Of a stretch of DNA of 64,000 bases, positions 42,701 to 50,750 are shown piece by piece. This DNA comes from Pedobacter sp. SYSU D00535 (lineage in GTDB: Bacteria > Bacteroidota > Bacteroidia > Sphingobacteriales > Sphingobacteriaceae), in the NCBI RefSeq assembly GCF_017355855.1, contig NZ_JAFEWD010000001.1, positions 682,001-746,000 on the forward strand. The letters run 5' to 3'. The notes under the pieces are model-generated. The model was given only the letters and a program-made list of their open reading frames with translations, made no database searches and was not told the DNA's origin. The translations under genes and the position numbers were made by a program. The first letter of the stretch is position 1. Each line of letters begins with the position of its first letter.

Positions 42701-45124
42701 CCGATTTCGAACAACTCCATTGTTTATAAGGGTTTCACGGTTTGCGAAGGCGCCTCAGTAACGGTTGAAGGGACTGAGCCAACTGGTGGCGACGGCTCCT
42801 ACGCTTACCTCTGGGAAGTTAGTAAAGATCAGGTGACCTGGTCTCCGGTAAATGTACAAAACGAAAAAAACCTTACTGTAACGCTAACAGAAACGACTTT
42901 CTTCAGAAGGAAAGCGACTTCAGGAGATTGTAATTCAGAGAGCAGTGTTGTAAGAGTGGAAGTGCAAAAGGGGATTACCAATAATACGATCAGCAGTAAT
43001 CAGAGCATTTGTTCGGAAACGCTACCTTCCAGGCTGGAGGGTAGCGTTCCGGAAGGTGCAGATGGCAGCTACAAATATCAATGGCAGATAAGCACCGACA
43101 ATAAAAATTGGTCTAATCTTATTTCGGCCACGCAAGCTAGCTATCAGCCTGCCGTACTTTCACAAACTACCTATTTCCGTCGCCTGGTTGCTTCTACGGT
43201 TTGCACGGGTGCACTACAAAGTGTGAGCAACGTAGTAGAAGTGAAGGTTTCAAAAGGAGCCGTGGCTAACTTCAACTGGAGCTCTGAAGCGTCCTGCGCC
43301 CCGTTCCAAATTACCGCGGATAACATCAAAGCCGAACGCTCAGAAGAAGGCGACCGTTACGAATGGTTTGCCAACAATATTTCGATCGGCAAAAGGTTCG
43401 AATTTCCGGGCTACCTGCTGAAAAATGCAGGGGACGTTGTAGAAATCCGTCTGGAAGTAACAAGTGCCCTTGGTTGCGGTACCAGAACCTTCAGTCATCT
43501 GTTTAAAACTAAAAACTCAATAACGGCAAGTTTCACTGCCAACAAAATTCAAGGATGCGGCCCGCTGGTTGTCAACTTCACTAACAAAACCGCCAATCCG
43601 GAAGGAGTAAATTTTGAGTGGCATTTCGGTAACGGACAAAAATCCAATCTTCCAACGCCCCCTCCTATTACTTTTGATGCTCGCACCGACAATAAAGACA
43701 CAGTTTATGTAGTAATTCTAAAAGCTACTTCCTCTTGTGCTACTTCATCTGATACAATGAACATTAAGGTAGTAGCACCTCCCCGCCCTCGTTTCTCGCC
43801 TTCTACTGTAACAGGCTGTTCGCCTCTTACGGTGACGTTCAGAAACCTTAGTCCGGGAAGCTCTAACACGTACATCTGGAATTTTGGTGATGGCAAAACA
43901 GATACCACTTACGATAATCGCTCGGTAGAACATACCTTCAGAACGAGCAAAACAAAGAGTTTTTCGGTAACGCTGACAGTAAAAAACGATTGCGGTGTTC
44001 AGACGTCTTTACCAATAAAAATAGAAGTGGCACCTAATACGGTAAACCCGGATCTGGTTGTAAGCTCTGATCAACTAGCGGGTTGTGCGCCACATACCGT
44101 TCGTTTCTTCAACAATACTGTGGGAGCTGTTACCTACACTTATGATTTTGGTGATGGCACCGAACCATTAACCACTACCAGTGATGAGCCTATTGAGCAC
44201 GTCTTCAAAAAAGGTGGGGTTTATAATGTGAGGCTGACGGCATCGAATTGCTCCGACACCGTTGTAACCAAAAAAATCACCGTCTACCAGCAAGCTGAGA
44301 CCGGCTTTGCTGCCGATGTTACAGAAGGCTGTGCGCCACTGAAAGTAAGATTTACAAATACCACAAAGAATGCAGTTTCGTACGAGTGGGACTTTGGCGA
44401 CGGCAGTACTTACAAGGGGCAGAATCCGCCGGACCATGTATACAATGGCAAGCAGCAAAGCTATACGGTAAGACTAATTACGAAGAGTACTTACGGTTGT
44501 ATGGACACGCTGGTGATGAAAGACTTTGTTAAGGTTTTCATCACTCCTACCGCCTCATTCAAGCCAGAGCCTGGAAATGAGATCCAGCATCCCAACTATC
44601 GCTTTTCTTTTAAAAATACAAGTAAGGGAGATGTCGCTAAGATTAGCTGGGATTTTGGTGACGGCAGTCCGCTGTCCTCCATTTCCGATCCTCAGCACAG
44701 CTATGCCGATACAGGAGTATATAGGGTCCGCTTAACAGTAAGCAACGCTATCGGGTGTTCAAGCGTAGCCGAACAAATTGTCCGGATCACTGGTGTTCCC
44801 GGTGCTCTTTTTATCCCTAATGCCTTTATGCCAAATAGCGCGTCGGAAGAGTTAAGAAGCTTCCGGGCTAAAGGGTCAGGTATCGACAAATGGCATTTCA
44901 GGATTTTTAATAAATGGGGAGAGCTTATTTGGCAAACCGATAAACTGGATCCTCAGGGAGCTCCGGCAGAAGCTTGGGATGGTACTTTTAACGGCGTTCC
45001 TGCACCTCAGGGAATCTACTTCTGGGAAGTAGCAGCAAAGTTTAAAAATGGAACCGAATGGGCTGGAATGCCGTATAACAACTCAGAACCGAAAAAAACC
45101 GGGGATTTACATCTAATACGATAA
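39710..45124 (+). CDS. Giant secreted PKD-repeat protein with type IX gliding/sorting C-terminus
   Basis: The 1804-residue protein has a signal peptide (about residues 1-21) and then long Ig-like/PKD beta-sandwich repeats. Clear PKD motifs are WHFGNG near residue 1304, WNFGDG near 1390, YDFGDG near 1478, WDFGDG near 1560 and 1647. Earlier repeats of Cys-containing Ig-like type fill 150-1280. The C-terminal part from about residue 1700 is a CHU_C gliding-motility/type IX (type B) sorting domain with PNAFMPN, FRIFNKWGELIWQT, WDGTFNGVPAPQGIYFWEV. Secretion through the type IX system to the surface and an adhesin-like role are inferred from these. It is followed 2 bases later by its PorP/SprF partner. 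Confidence 0.93.
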   Translation: MIRVFTVFSFLVFFFTSTSYGQHITIGTIDAGPYGQNATIAVPLHVEDPGGKLQVDNIFRLYISDATGSFASEKEIGSYNGFYTTFINGTIPAGLPAGSYKFRVKSTSGAAESNISNAITVQASTGLQASIDAPLTQTLSNNPKTFGNCEGAEFSAFNFRNTSSAGATVSARFTNEFNAADVKSISFSEGTKTFYADVTHYTIFVKAELGGTIATKAYFLINNTVNTAFSTSGTNTVCLPAGVLEYGVETSSASGIQNNFPGNTYQINWGDDAVDVYTLNQIKANGSKVKHTYYKSSCGKKITIDNATYYNVFGIIIQAKSPYCSSIGVPISSQAKVVTQPENRFETPKYACLNTPLTINNSSLSGENPSATTPECQNNNVVYFWYVDDVLVTPDGVPLSYQLKHTFTTAGEHRIRLESKSNSRCQAPPVERKIWIQNPPKPDFKLSEELVCLNSTIKVTDLSVVDNTGDAPNDYLWTISGPAAPAFTNGTTATSKEPQFVVGKAGVYTIKLTITSSCKPVVSKEVTFVVNEKPVITATWQANLCGKGQLLTFNNSGGNPVPTEITGTFKEETASYTWKISGGSYALKNGTSLNSKEPAILFNDYGTYTIEVTATNNCGSTSFTKQITFNESPTVSAGEDQVICADETVSLTGVLSGPPVSSYIWKGGKGTFSPGRNSLNPVYTPSADEIKAGKVELILAAVTSNPAPCDKVEDVVVITINPTNKITTAAAKEICTGTSVDYNPEAVIKNSEIRWTAVGTANASGYKSSGTGKIEDILTNTSNDATATVTYTITPRANGCDGESFTFTVSVSPVPTVSATAKNAIVCTKTSSGIELSAPFAGTLYTWTSSVTGDITGHSQQATPASLAAINDMLVNAGNTQGTATYVITPVTAAGCAGTPVTVTVTVTAAPVIANAGADQKLCSVTTTKLDGNFAGSGAGKWELLSGQAGVTFDDASKADATVFGLKQGQTYNFKWTISGPGTCSSSEDIVTVSNLNPISNNSIVYKGFTVCEGASVTVEGTEPTGGDGSYAYLWEVSKDQVTWSPVNVQNEKNLTVTLTETTFFRRKATSGDCNSESSVVRVEVQKGITNNTISSNQSICSETLPSRLEGSVPEGADGSYKYQWQISTDNKNWSNLISATQASYQPAVLSQTTYFRRLVASTVCTGALQSVSNVVEVKVSKGAVANFNWSSEASCAPFQITADNIKAERSEEGDRYEWFANNISIGKRFEFPGYLLKNAGDVVEIRLEVTSALGCGTRTFSHLFKTKNSITASFTANKIQGCGPLVVNFTNKTANPEGVNFEWHFGNGQKSNLPTPPPITFDARTDNKDTVYVVILKATSSCATSSDTMNIKVVAPPRPRFSPSTVTGCSPLTVTFRNLSPGSSNTYIWNFGDGKTDTTYDNRSVEHTFRTSKTKSFSVTLTVKNDCGVQTSLPIKIEVAPNTVNPDLVVSSDQLAGCAPHTVRFFNNTVGAVTYTYDFGDGTEPLTTTSDEPIEHVFKKGGVYNVRLTASNCSDTVVTKKITVYQQAETGFAADVTEGCAPLKVRFTNTTKNAVSYEWDFGDGSTYKGQNPPDHVYNGKQQSYTVRLITKSTYGCMDTLVMKDFVKVFITPTASFKPEPGNEIQHPNYRFSFKNTSKGDVAKISWDFGDGSPLSSISDPQHSYADTGVYRVRLTVSNAIGCSSVAEQIVRITGVPGALFIPNAFMPNSASEELRSFRAKGSGIDKWHFRIFNKWGELIWQTDKLDPQGAPAEAWDGTFNGVPAPQGIYFWEVAAKFKNGTEWAGMPYNNSEPKKTGDLHLIR

Positions 45125-45126
45125 AC

Positions 45127-46149
45127 ATGGCTATTTCAACATATATCAGGAGATCTATGAGCCTCTTCCTACTTCTGCTTTCTTTTAGCGAAATCAAGGC
45201 ACAAGATCACATCTACTCTCAATTTTTCAATTCACCGATTTACTTGAATCCGGCCCTGACCGGAGAATTCAATGGTTCGTTTAGAGCCAATATGATCTAT
45301 CGAAATCAATGGAGCGCCTTAACGGGGGATTTGAGTTATTTCTCTGCGGCTATGGACTACCGGCTTCCAAATTATGCAGGCGGATTAGGTTTAATTGTTA
45401 ACAGCTCAAGCGAAGGAACTGCCTATTTAAGGAAAAATAATGTATCGGGCATCTATTCTTACAGCGTTGGAGGCGAAGGCTTTATCGCATCCTTCGGACT
45501 ACAGGCTGGAATTACCAATAGACGTATGGATTTCAGCAAACTAGTTTTTTCCGATCAACTGGATCCCCGCTCGGGCTACGATGGAGGGGCATCAATGGCT
45601 GAACAGCCCTACAATAACAACAAATACTATTTCGACTCTGGTGCAGGCGTCAATTTCGTTATTAAAAATGCGATGGTGGGCGCTTCTATGCTCCATCTGA
45701 ACAAGCCGGACGAATCGTTCACAGGCAGCTCTGTACCCACTCCTGTTCGCACAGCGGTTCACGTTAGCTATCGTTATGCACTGGACAGGTATGATCCTCA
45801 TAATGATGACGGTACTTTTTTAATCCCTTCGGTGGTATACTACAAACAAGCGCAGGCGACATCGTTGAGTGCCGGTATGCAGTTTAAATACCGGGGCGTA
45901 AATGCAGGTGCCTGGTACAGAACTAACGGAAAGGGGAACAGCGACGCCCTCGTCTTTTCGTTGATCTTTGATATTTTCACCAGTACCTACGGATCTCAAA
46001 AGGTTCGTTTAGGTGTTAGCCACGATGCTACCACCAACAAGTTGAACTATGGCAACACCAGCGGAACATCTGAAGTAAGCGTTGGATTTGAAACGGGCGA
46101 AGGACGGGATAAGGGTTTTGGCACCGTCAGATGCTACGACTTTTACTAA
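45127..46149 (+). CDS. Type IX secretion system membrane protein, PorP/SprF family
   Basis: The 340-residue outer-membrane protein has a signal peptide (about residues 1-26, ending IKAQ) followed by HIYSQFFNSPIYLNPALTGEF, the family's N-terminal signature, and then a beta-barrel. SprF-like proteins attach or export a particular giant adhesin encoded upstream, as with SprB/SprF in Flavobacterium. The 2-base gap to the adhesin gene supports this pairing. Confidence 0.94.
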   Translation: MAISTYIRRSMSLFLLLLSFSEIKAQDHIYSQFFNSPIYLNPALTGEFNGSFRANMIYRNQWSALTGDLSYFSAAMDYRLPNYAGGLGLIVNSSSEGTAYLRKNNVSGIYSYSVGGEGFIASFGLQAGITNRRMDFSKLVFSDQLDPRSGYDGGASMAEQPYNNNKYYFDSGAGVNFVIKNAMVGASMLHLNKPDESFTGSSVPTPVRTAVHVSYRYALDRYDPHNDDGTFLIPSVVYYKQAQATSLSAGMQFKYRGVNAGAWYRTNGKGNSDALVFSLIFDIFTSTYGSQKVRLGVSHDATTNKLNYGNTSGTSEVSVGFETGEGRDKGFGTVRCYDFY

Positions 46150-46165
46150 ACATCGAAGTTATCGT

Positions 46166-46210
46166 AAAATAAAAACAGCCACTCTGTTCTGGAGAGGCTG
46201 TTTTTATTTT
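46166..46210. terminator. Bidirectional terminator between PorP/SprF and the small unknown gene
   Basis: A perfect 15-bp stem (AAAATAAAAACAGCC at 46166-46180 with GGCTGTTTTTATTTT at 46196-46210) has A and T runs on both sides and serves the two converging genes. Confidence 0.9.
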
Positions 46211-46215
46211 AGGTT

Positions 46216-46464
46216 TTATTCCTGCGGGCGATTAGGATATTCCCGCTCAAGCAATTCTCCTAAATTATTTACCTCCTCCGGGCTCAACATCCAGTTATCC
46301 TGCGATTTAACCACCCAGCCCGAATTTGTATGCTCTATAAGAAGCGGATGAGGATCCATAAGCTGACGTTCCAGGGAATACATCCGATGATGCATATCCA
46401 TTGGTTCGGCGTAAAGTTCCACCTGCTCTCCGTTTATAGAATATTCAATTTTAAATCGCTTCAT
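46216..46464 (-). CDS. Small protein of unknown function (82 residues)
   Basis: The protein starts at MKRFKIEYSINGEQ and is polar throughout, with no signal or membrane helix. A longer frame upstream exists, but its N-terminal 28 residues do not look coding-like, so I start at 46464. I recognise no family. It lies 87 bases downstream of the SnoaL-like gene and may be in its transcript. Confidence 0.6.
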   Translation of the reverse strand: MKRFKIEYSINGEQVELYAEPMDMHHRMYSLERQLMDPHPLLIEHTNSGWVVKSQDNWMLSPEEVNNLGELLEREYPNRPQE

Positions 46465-46551
46465 AAGTATACTATTATACCGATTTAACAGAATTGAAAT
46501 CCGGGTTGTTTTAAGAACAGACGTTTTAGAATACCTACCCTCGGTCAATAA

Positions 46552-46983
46552 CTACTGAGGCATCCGGATAGCCTGTCTCGCTAACAATTTCCAGTCGCCC
46601 TTTTGCTTCTGAAAAACAAGTAGGATGTTTATGTCTACGGCTCCGGGTTTGCCTCCGTCATTAGTCTTTGCCGTTAATCGGTGCCGAACGATTGCGGTTT
46701 TCCCGGACACAGCGATGGTCTGATTTGAAAGATCAATACTTACGAAATCCGACTTTCCGCTTGCTATCGTCTCCACGAAAGTAGCTTTATCTTCTATCTT
46801 ACCGCCCGAGTGGCCGTAACTTAACTTGTCAGCTGCCAAGTCATTTAATTTTTCCCGATCGCCATCGATCATTGCCTGTTTCAGTGATTCAACAGCAGCA
46901 GCTACTTTAGCTTCTTGTTTCGTTTGTGCGCTGGCTGTATTTACTACCACAAAAAGAGCCAGAGCGAACGCTAGTTTTTTCAT
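46552..46983 (-). CDS. Exported SnoaL/DUF4440-like protein
   Basis: The 143-residue protein has a signal peptide (about residues 1-19, ending ASAQ) and a nuclear-transport-factor-2-like fold: AVESLKQAMIDGDREKLNDLAADKLSYGHSGG near residue 29, then beta strands to the end with GDWKLLARQAIRM. The DUF4440 type fits best. Its ligand or reaction is unknown. Confidence 0.82.
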   Translation of the reverse strand: MKKLAFALALFVVVNTASAQTKQEAKVAAAVESLKQAMIDGDREKLNDLAADKLSYGHSGGKIEDKATFVETIASGKSDFVSIDLSNQTIAVSGKTAIVRHRLTAKTNDGGKPGAVDINILLVFQKQKGDWKLLARQAIRMPQ

Positions 46984-47127
46984 TTACTTAGAATTTGATA
47001 TTATTGGTAACGCTAAAATAGATAAACATCTAATAGCTGCTCAAATATTACTGATTTTTTAGGTCGATACTGCACTTCCTGTTTTTTCCCTCTTTGGATA
47101 TCGCTATCTTTACTAACTACTTTAGCA

Positions 47128-48330
47128 ATGAAAAGATCTGGAACTGCGGACTTACCGCTACATGGAGGATACGTACCAAGATGGCTGGCAGAGCGGATGT
47201 CGCAGTTAGGTCTTGCGATTACCGAGTCCATTATATCCGAGTACGGAGTAAACGAAGTGTTGAGACGCCTCAGCGATCCTTTTTGGTTTCAAAGCCTGGG
47301 AGCGGTAATGGGGATGGACTGGCATTCTTCGGGAATCACCACGTCCGTAATGGGTGCCCTAAAAACTGCCATCAATCCGAGATCGAAAGAGCTGGGCATC
47401 TACATCTGCGGCGGAAAGGGAAAACATTCGCGAAAAGCACCTGATGAACTACTGCGTATTGGCGATCAAACCGGGTTAGATGGCGACTACCTGGTAAGAT
47501 GCAGCAAGCTGAGTGCTAAAGTTGATAACACAGCGGTTCAAGATGGATTTCAGCTCTACATGCATAGCTTCGTAGTTAGCAGTGACGGTAAGTGGACGGT
47601 TGTGCAGCAAGGCATGAGTACCGGCAGTTCTACTGCCCGGCGCTACCACTGGCATTCTGACTCGCTCCAATCGTTTGTAGATGAACCACACACGGCTATT
47701 TGTGGTGTCAACCAGGGAAAAATACTTAACATGGTCGCCTCAGAAGCGGTGCATGCGCGTAACGCACTTATGTTGCTCACAGACGAATCACCGGTTAAAA
47801 TGCTTGCGGAAGCACAGAAGCTGGTCATGCCTGCTCATCACAAAGTACAGGCAAAAGATGTGGATTTAAAGCGACTCGGGAGTGTCTTATGGCTTGCACA
47901 AGAAAAAAAACCGGCTGATTTTGAAGAGCTTTTGCTTCTCGAAGGCGTCGGTCCGCGAACCTTGCAATCCCTCGCGCTGGTAGCTGAGGTAATACATGGA
48001 GCACCCTCCCGATTTAAGGACCCGGCAAGATTCTCCTTTGCGCATGGGGGTAAAGACGGCCATCCTTTTCCCGTACCAGTGAAAGTCTATGATGAAACCA
48101 TCGCCTGCCTTCAACATGCCGTTGAAAAAGCAAAAATTGGACTCTCTGACAAACAAACAGCCATTAGGAAGCTCACTGAAATTGCACAAAAGGCCGAGAA
48201 GAACTTCGTACCTAATACAGACTTCGACAAGTTGATTGAAAAAGAGAGGAACGAGTCCTGGAAGTACGGTGGTCGCACCGTTTTCGGAAAAGCGGAGCCC
48301 AAAGCCGGATCACAGCTAAAGCTTTTTTAG
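47128..48330 (+). CDS. DUF763 family protein
   Basis: The 400-residue cytoplasmic protein begins SGTADLPLHGGYVPRWLAERM, the DUF763 signature, with FWFQSLGAVMGMDWHSSGITTSV near residue 52. In the second half a helix-hairpin-helix-like LLEGVGPRTLQSLALVAEV near residue 270 suggests nucleic-acid contact. The family is widespread but without known function. Its stop overlaps the convergent HAD gene's stop by 4 bases. Confidence 0.87.
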   Translation: MKRSGTADLPLHGGYVPRWLAERMSQLGLAITESIISEYGVNEVLRRLSDPFWFQSLGAVMGMDWHSSGITTSVMGALKTAINPRSKELGIYICGGKGKHSRKAPDELLRIGDQTGLDGDYLVRCSKLSAKVDNTAVQDGFQLYMHSFVVSSDGKWTVVQQGMSTGSSTARRYHWHSDSLQSFVDEPHTAICGVNQGKILNMVASEAVHARNALMLLTDESPVKMLAEAQKLVMPAHHKVQAKDVDLKRLGSVLWLAQEKKPADFEELLLLEGVGPRTLQSLALVAEVIHGAPSRFKDPARFSFAHGGKDGHPFPVPVKVYDETIACLQHAVEKAKIGLSDKQTAIRKLTEIAQKAEKNFVPNTDFDKLIEKERNESWKYGGRTVFGKAEPKAGSQLKLF

Positions 48331-48983
48331 GACATAGGCAATTTGCCGGCCTTAAGCTCTTGCAAGGTTTTTAGGATATCTGCCGGGGTATGAGCTATAA
48401 ATCGAGGGTTTTCCGACTGCACCAGTTGGTAAGGATCGTATCCCCAACTTACCCATATCATGTTGACACTCGTTTTTTTGCAGGCAATAACATCCCGTTG
48501 CTCATCGCCTACATAGATAATTTCCGAAGTTTTTAACTGATGCCTCTTAAGAAATCTTTTGATAACCCTATCCTTCCCGAATAAATTACTCGAGCAAAAG
48601 ACATCCTCTACCCCGCTTCTAAGGTTCCTGCTCAAAAACTCCCTGATGTTTTTCTCAGAATTGCTTGAAATCACCCCAACTTCAAATCCCTCTCCCCTTA
48701 AATCTTCTACCAGCTTCTCAATTTCCGGGTAGAGACGAATGTTGTTCAATTGATTATGATACCGGTAAAGGAAGTCACCGGCAAGCAGCGGAAGTTTATA
48801 AATGGGAACATTCAGGATTCTGCACCGCTCCTTTATTGATAATGGCCTCAGAAGCCCGGCCTCTTCCGCACTAACTTTTCGGAAGCCATGCTTTTCAGCA
48901 ATATCGTTATAAACTCCTATTACAACTTCTTTCGAGTCAGCCAAGGTACCATCAAAGTCAAAAACGACATACTTTATCATCAC
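48327..48983 (-). CDS. HAD-family hydrolase (phosphoglycolate phosphatase-like)
   Basis: The 218-residue protein has motif I VFDFDGTLADSKEV at the N-terminus, a C1 helical cap, motif II in VGVISSNSEKNIRE near residue 103, and motif III-IV in IIYVGDEQRDVIACKKT near residue 155. This is the beta-phosphoglucomutase/Gph-like subfamily. It dephosphorylates small cytoplasmic substrates; which one is not shown. It converges with the DUF763 gene. Confidence 0.88.
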   Translation of the reverse strand: MMIKYVVFDFDGTLADSKEVVIGVYNDIAEKHGFRKVSAEEAGLLRPLSIKERCRILNVPIYKLPLLAGDFLYRYHNQLNNIRLYPEIEKLVEDLRGEGFEVGVISSNSEKNIREFLSRNLRSGVEDVFCSSNLFGKDRVIKRFLKRHQLKTSEIIYVGDEQRDVIACKKTSVNMIWVSWGYDPYQLVQSENPRFIAHTPADILKTLQELKAGKLPMS

Positions 48984-49073
48984 CCCAAGATGCGAATTAT
49001 CCGGAATTATTTGTCACGATAAGACGTCCAGGTTCGTATTCCTCTAAACTTTGCTAGCCTTAAAAAAACTCCA

Positions 49074-49178
49074 ATGAACAGTAGAAAATCGATTAACCGA
49101 CAAAAGATAAGCTCTGAAATTACAATTGCACTGTTACTTCTTGCCTCTGCTATTATCGCATACACTACCCTCCTGTAG
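49074..49178 (+). CDS. Possible 34-residue membrane peptide
   Basis: ATG at 49074 opens a frame of basic, polar residues (NSRKSINRQKISSE) and then one hydrophobic helix of about 17 residues ending in AYTTLL, with a stop that abuts the convergent OB-fold gene. The clean basic-then-hydrophobic pattern resembles real small membrane proteins, but no homologue is recalled and there is no clear promoter, so it could be chance. Confidence 0.4.
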   Translation: MNSRKSINRQKISSEITIALLLLASAIIAYTTLL

Positions 49179-49556
49179 CTATTCTACCTTGATTTGGGAA
49201 GGGCCAGTGATTGTTATTTGAGGCAAGCCGGCATATAAACCTACGCGCCCGGTAATGCAGATTTTTTTATCCTTGAATTGCTCTTCGGGCTTATAACGGA
49301 AGTTCCCCCTGTCTTTGCCTTTAATCACGACGGTGAATAGATGATTGGGGAAATTACCTCCCATGTTGAGGATAGTCTGCTGGGAGCGTTCCAGAAAGCG
49401 AGCTTCAAATACCTTTTCGCACACCGTTATGGAGTCATCAATATGATTTTTAACATCCTGAGCGGCTACTTTCGTTTGAGACAGCGCATCGAGCTGCAGG
49501 CACAGGGACAAGCCTAACAGAAGTGCAGTGAATTTAGTAGGTTTAGAAATCTTCAT
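49179..49556 (-). CDS. Exported OB-fold-like protein
   Basis: The 125-residue protein has a signal peptide (about residues 1-27, ending LSQT) and a small barrel typical of periplasmic OB-fold proteins: AQDVKNHIDDSITVCEKVFEA, HLFTVVIKGKDRG, then FKDKKICITGRVGLYAGLPQI. This last part recalls OB-fold nucleic-acid-binding-like domains. The exact role is unknown. It is a single gene on this strand. Confidence 0.72.
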   Translation of the reverse strand: MKISKPTKFTALLLGLSLCLQLDALSQTKVAAQDVKNHIDDSITVCEKVFEARFLERSQQTILNMGGNFPNHLFTVVIKGKDRGNFRYKPEEQFKDKKICITGRVGLYAGLPQITITGPSQIKVE

Positions 49557-49726
49557 GGTGCGAAAGTTATTTTCCTAAATATAAATTGTTATACTATTAA
49601 AAAGCAAATTAGGTTATGTGCTTTTCGTAGGAAGATTTATCGAATTATTAGATATTTGTCACATATTGACTATATTCCCCTGGAGAAACAGCTGAATTAG
49701 CATTTTGCTGTCACATAATGTAATTG

Positions 49727-50149
49727 ATGTTAGAGGAAAAAAAAGAACAGCCTGAGCGACCTACAGCAAGAAGACGAAAAAGGCGTCAAAGACGAGGAGC
49801 TAAAAAGGCAAAGAAAAGAAAGATAATCGCTCTTTCCATTACCGGCGGTGTCCTGTTAGCCTTGCTTATTTTTCACGCAAGCCTCGAACGCTTTTTCCTT
49901 CGGGACTTCGGCGAATGTACTACTGCCCAGTTGACCGACAAAGTTGCTATTTCAGACGGAAAACAAAATCTAAAATACCGGTTTCAGTTAGAAGGAGACC
50001 CTCAATATGGAAGCTTCAGCTCTGCAAACATGATAGAAGTAGTATCTAACGAGATTTGCATTGTCTACCTTCCAGCCTTACCTTTTATTAATAGGCCCAT
50101 AGAATCGTTCGCATACGAAGACAGAAATTGTTTCTGTAATATCCCATAA
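49727..50149 (+). CDS. Small membrane-anchored basic protein of unknown function
   Basis: The 140-residue protein has a very basic N-terminal tail (PTARRRKRRQRRGAKKAKKR), one membrane helix near residues 36-52 and an extracytoplasmic part rich in beta strands. I took ATG 49727 (MLEEKK), since the preceding TTG adds only one residue. I do not recognise a family. A hairpin at 50156-50182 follows. Confidence 0.65.
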   Translation: MLEEKKEQPERPTARRRKRRQRRGAKKAKKRKIIALSITGGVLLALLIFHASLERFFLRDFGECTTAQLTDKVAISDGKQNLKYRFQLEGDPQYGSFSSANMIEVVSNEICIVYLPALPFINRPIESFAYEDRNCFCNIP

Positions 50150-50155
50150 CTAAAG

Positions 50156-50182
50156 GCGGCTGCTTCTGTTCGAAGCGGCCGC
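50156..50182 (+). terminator. Hairpin after the basic membrane-protein gene
   Basis: An 11-bp stem with one G-T pair (GCGGCTGCTTC at 50156-50166 with GAAGCGGCCGC at 50172-50182) has a 5-base loop. The following bases are only moderately T-rich, so this is a weak terminator or another structured element. Confidence 0.45.
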
Positions 50183-50285
50183 GTTGGTTTACATTCCCGA
50201 TTGCTTTCAGTGCTGGGCTTGCTTCTGAAAATGAAAAACTAAAAACATAGAATCCTTTCGAAAGTTATTCAGAAAAACATCTATC

Positions 50286-50543
50286 ATGAAGCTTTCAAAC
50301 TCTTTGTATCTGAAAAACCCGGAGGACCTTCTGGGTCTCACTGCTACAGACTTCTTATCCGATGTTCTGTTTTCTGATAAAGCCGATATAAGCACCTTCT
50401 TGAGCGATCAGCCTCAGCCTGATCCGGATGACGAAGAGGAAGAGGAGGACGACAGTTTTGAGAGAACATACGGCGACCTGGAAGATGGTCATAACGATTT
50501 GGCCACGCCTGATTCAGATACTGGTGTAGATAATCTGGAATAA
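50286..50543 (+). CDS. Small acidic protein of unknown function
   Basis: The 85-residue protein has an ordinary first half (MKLSNSLYLKNPEDLLGLTATD) and a strongly acidic second half with QPDPDDEEEEEDDSFERTY near residue 43, pointing to a disordered, negatively charged tail. There is no signal peptide. No family is recognised. A terminator follows. Confidence 0.6.
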   Translation: MKLSNSLYLKNPEDLLGLTATDFLSDVLFSDKADISTFLSDQPQPDPDDEEEEEDDSFERTYGDLEDGHNDLATPDSDTGVDNLE

Positions 50544-50570
50544 TCTGTTTCCTGCGAAATGATTTGACAT

Positions 50571-50600
50571 AAAAGCCTCCCATCCCACGGGGGCTTTCTT
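50571..50600 (+). terminator. Rho-independent terminator after the acidic protein gene
   Basis: A 9-bp stem with one G-T pair (AAAGCCTCC at 50572-50580 with GGGGGCTTT at 50589-50597) has an 8-base loop; a short T-rich stretch follows. Confidence 0.65.
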
Positions 50601-50750
50601 ATTTCTGATACCAACGCTTATACTTCAGATACTTGCTTTAGGCATTGTTCAGTTGCAAAAATCGGCGATCACTCTGTTGGTTCGCCGGATGCCTCAGGAC
50701 AGTCGCATCTCTCATTATTTTTAAATTGCGCCTAACCAAGCTATAAATTG

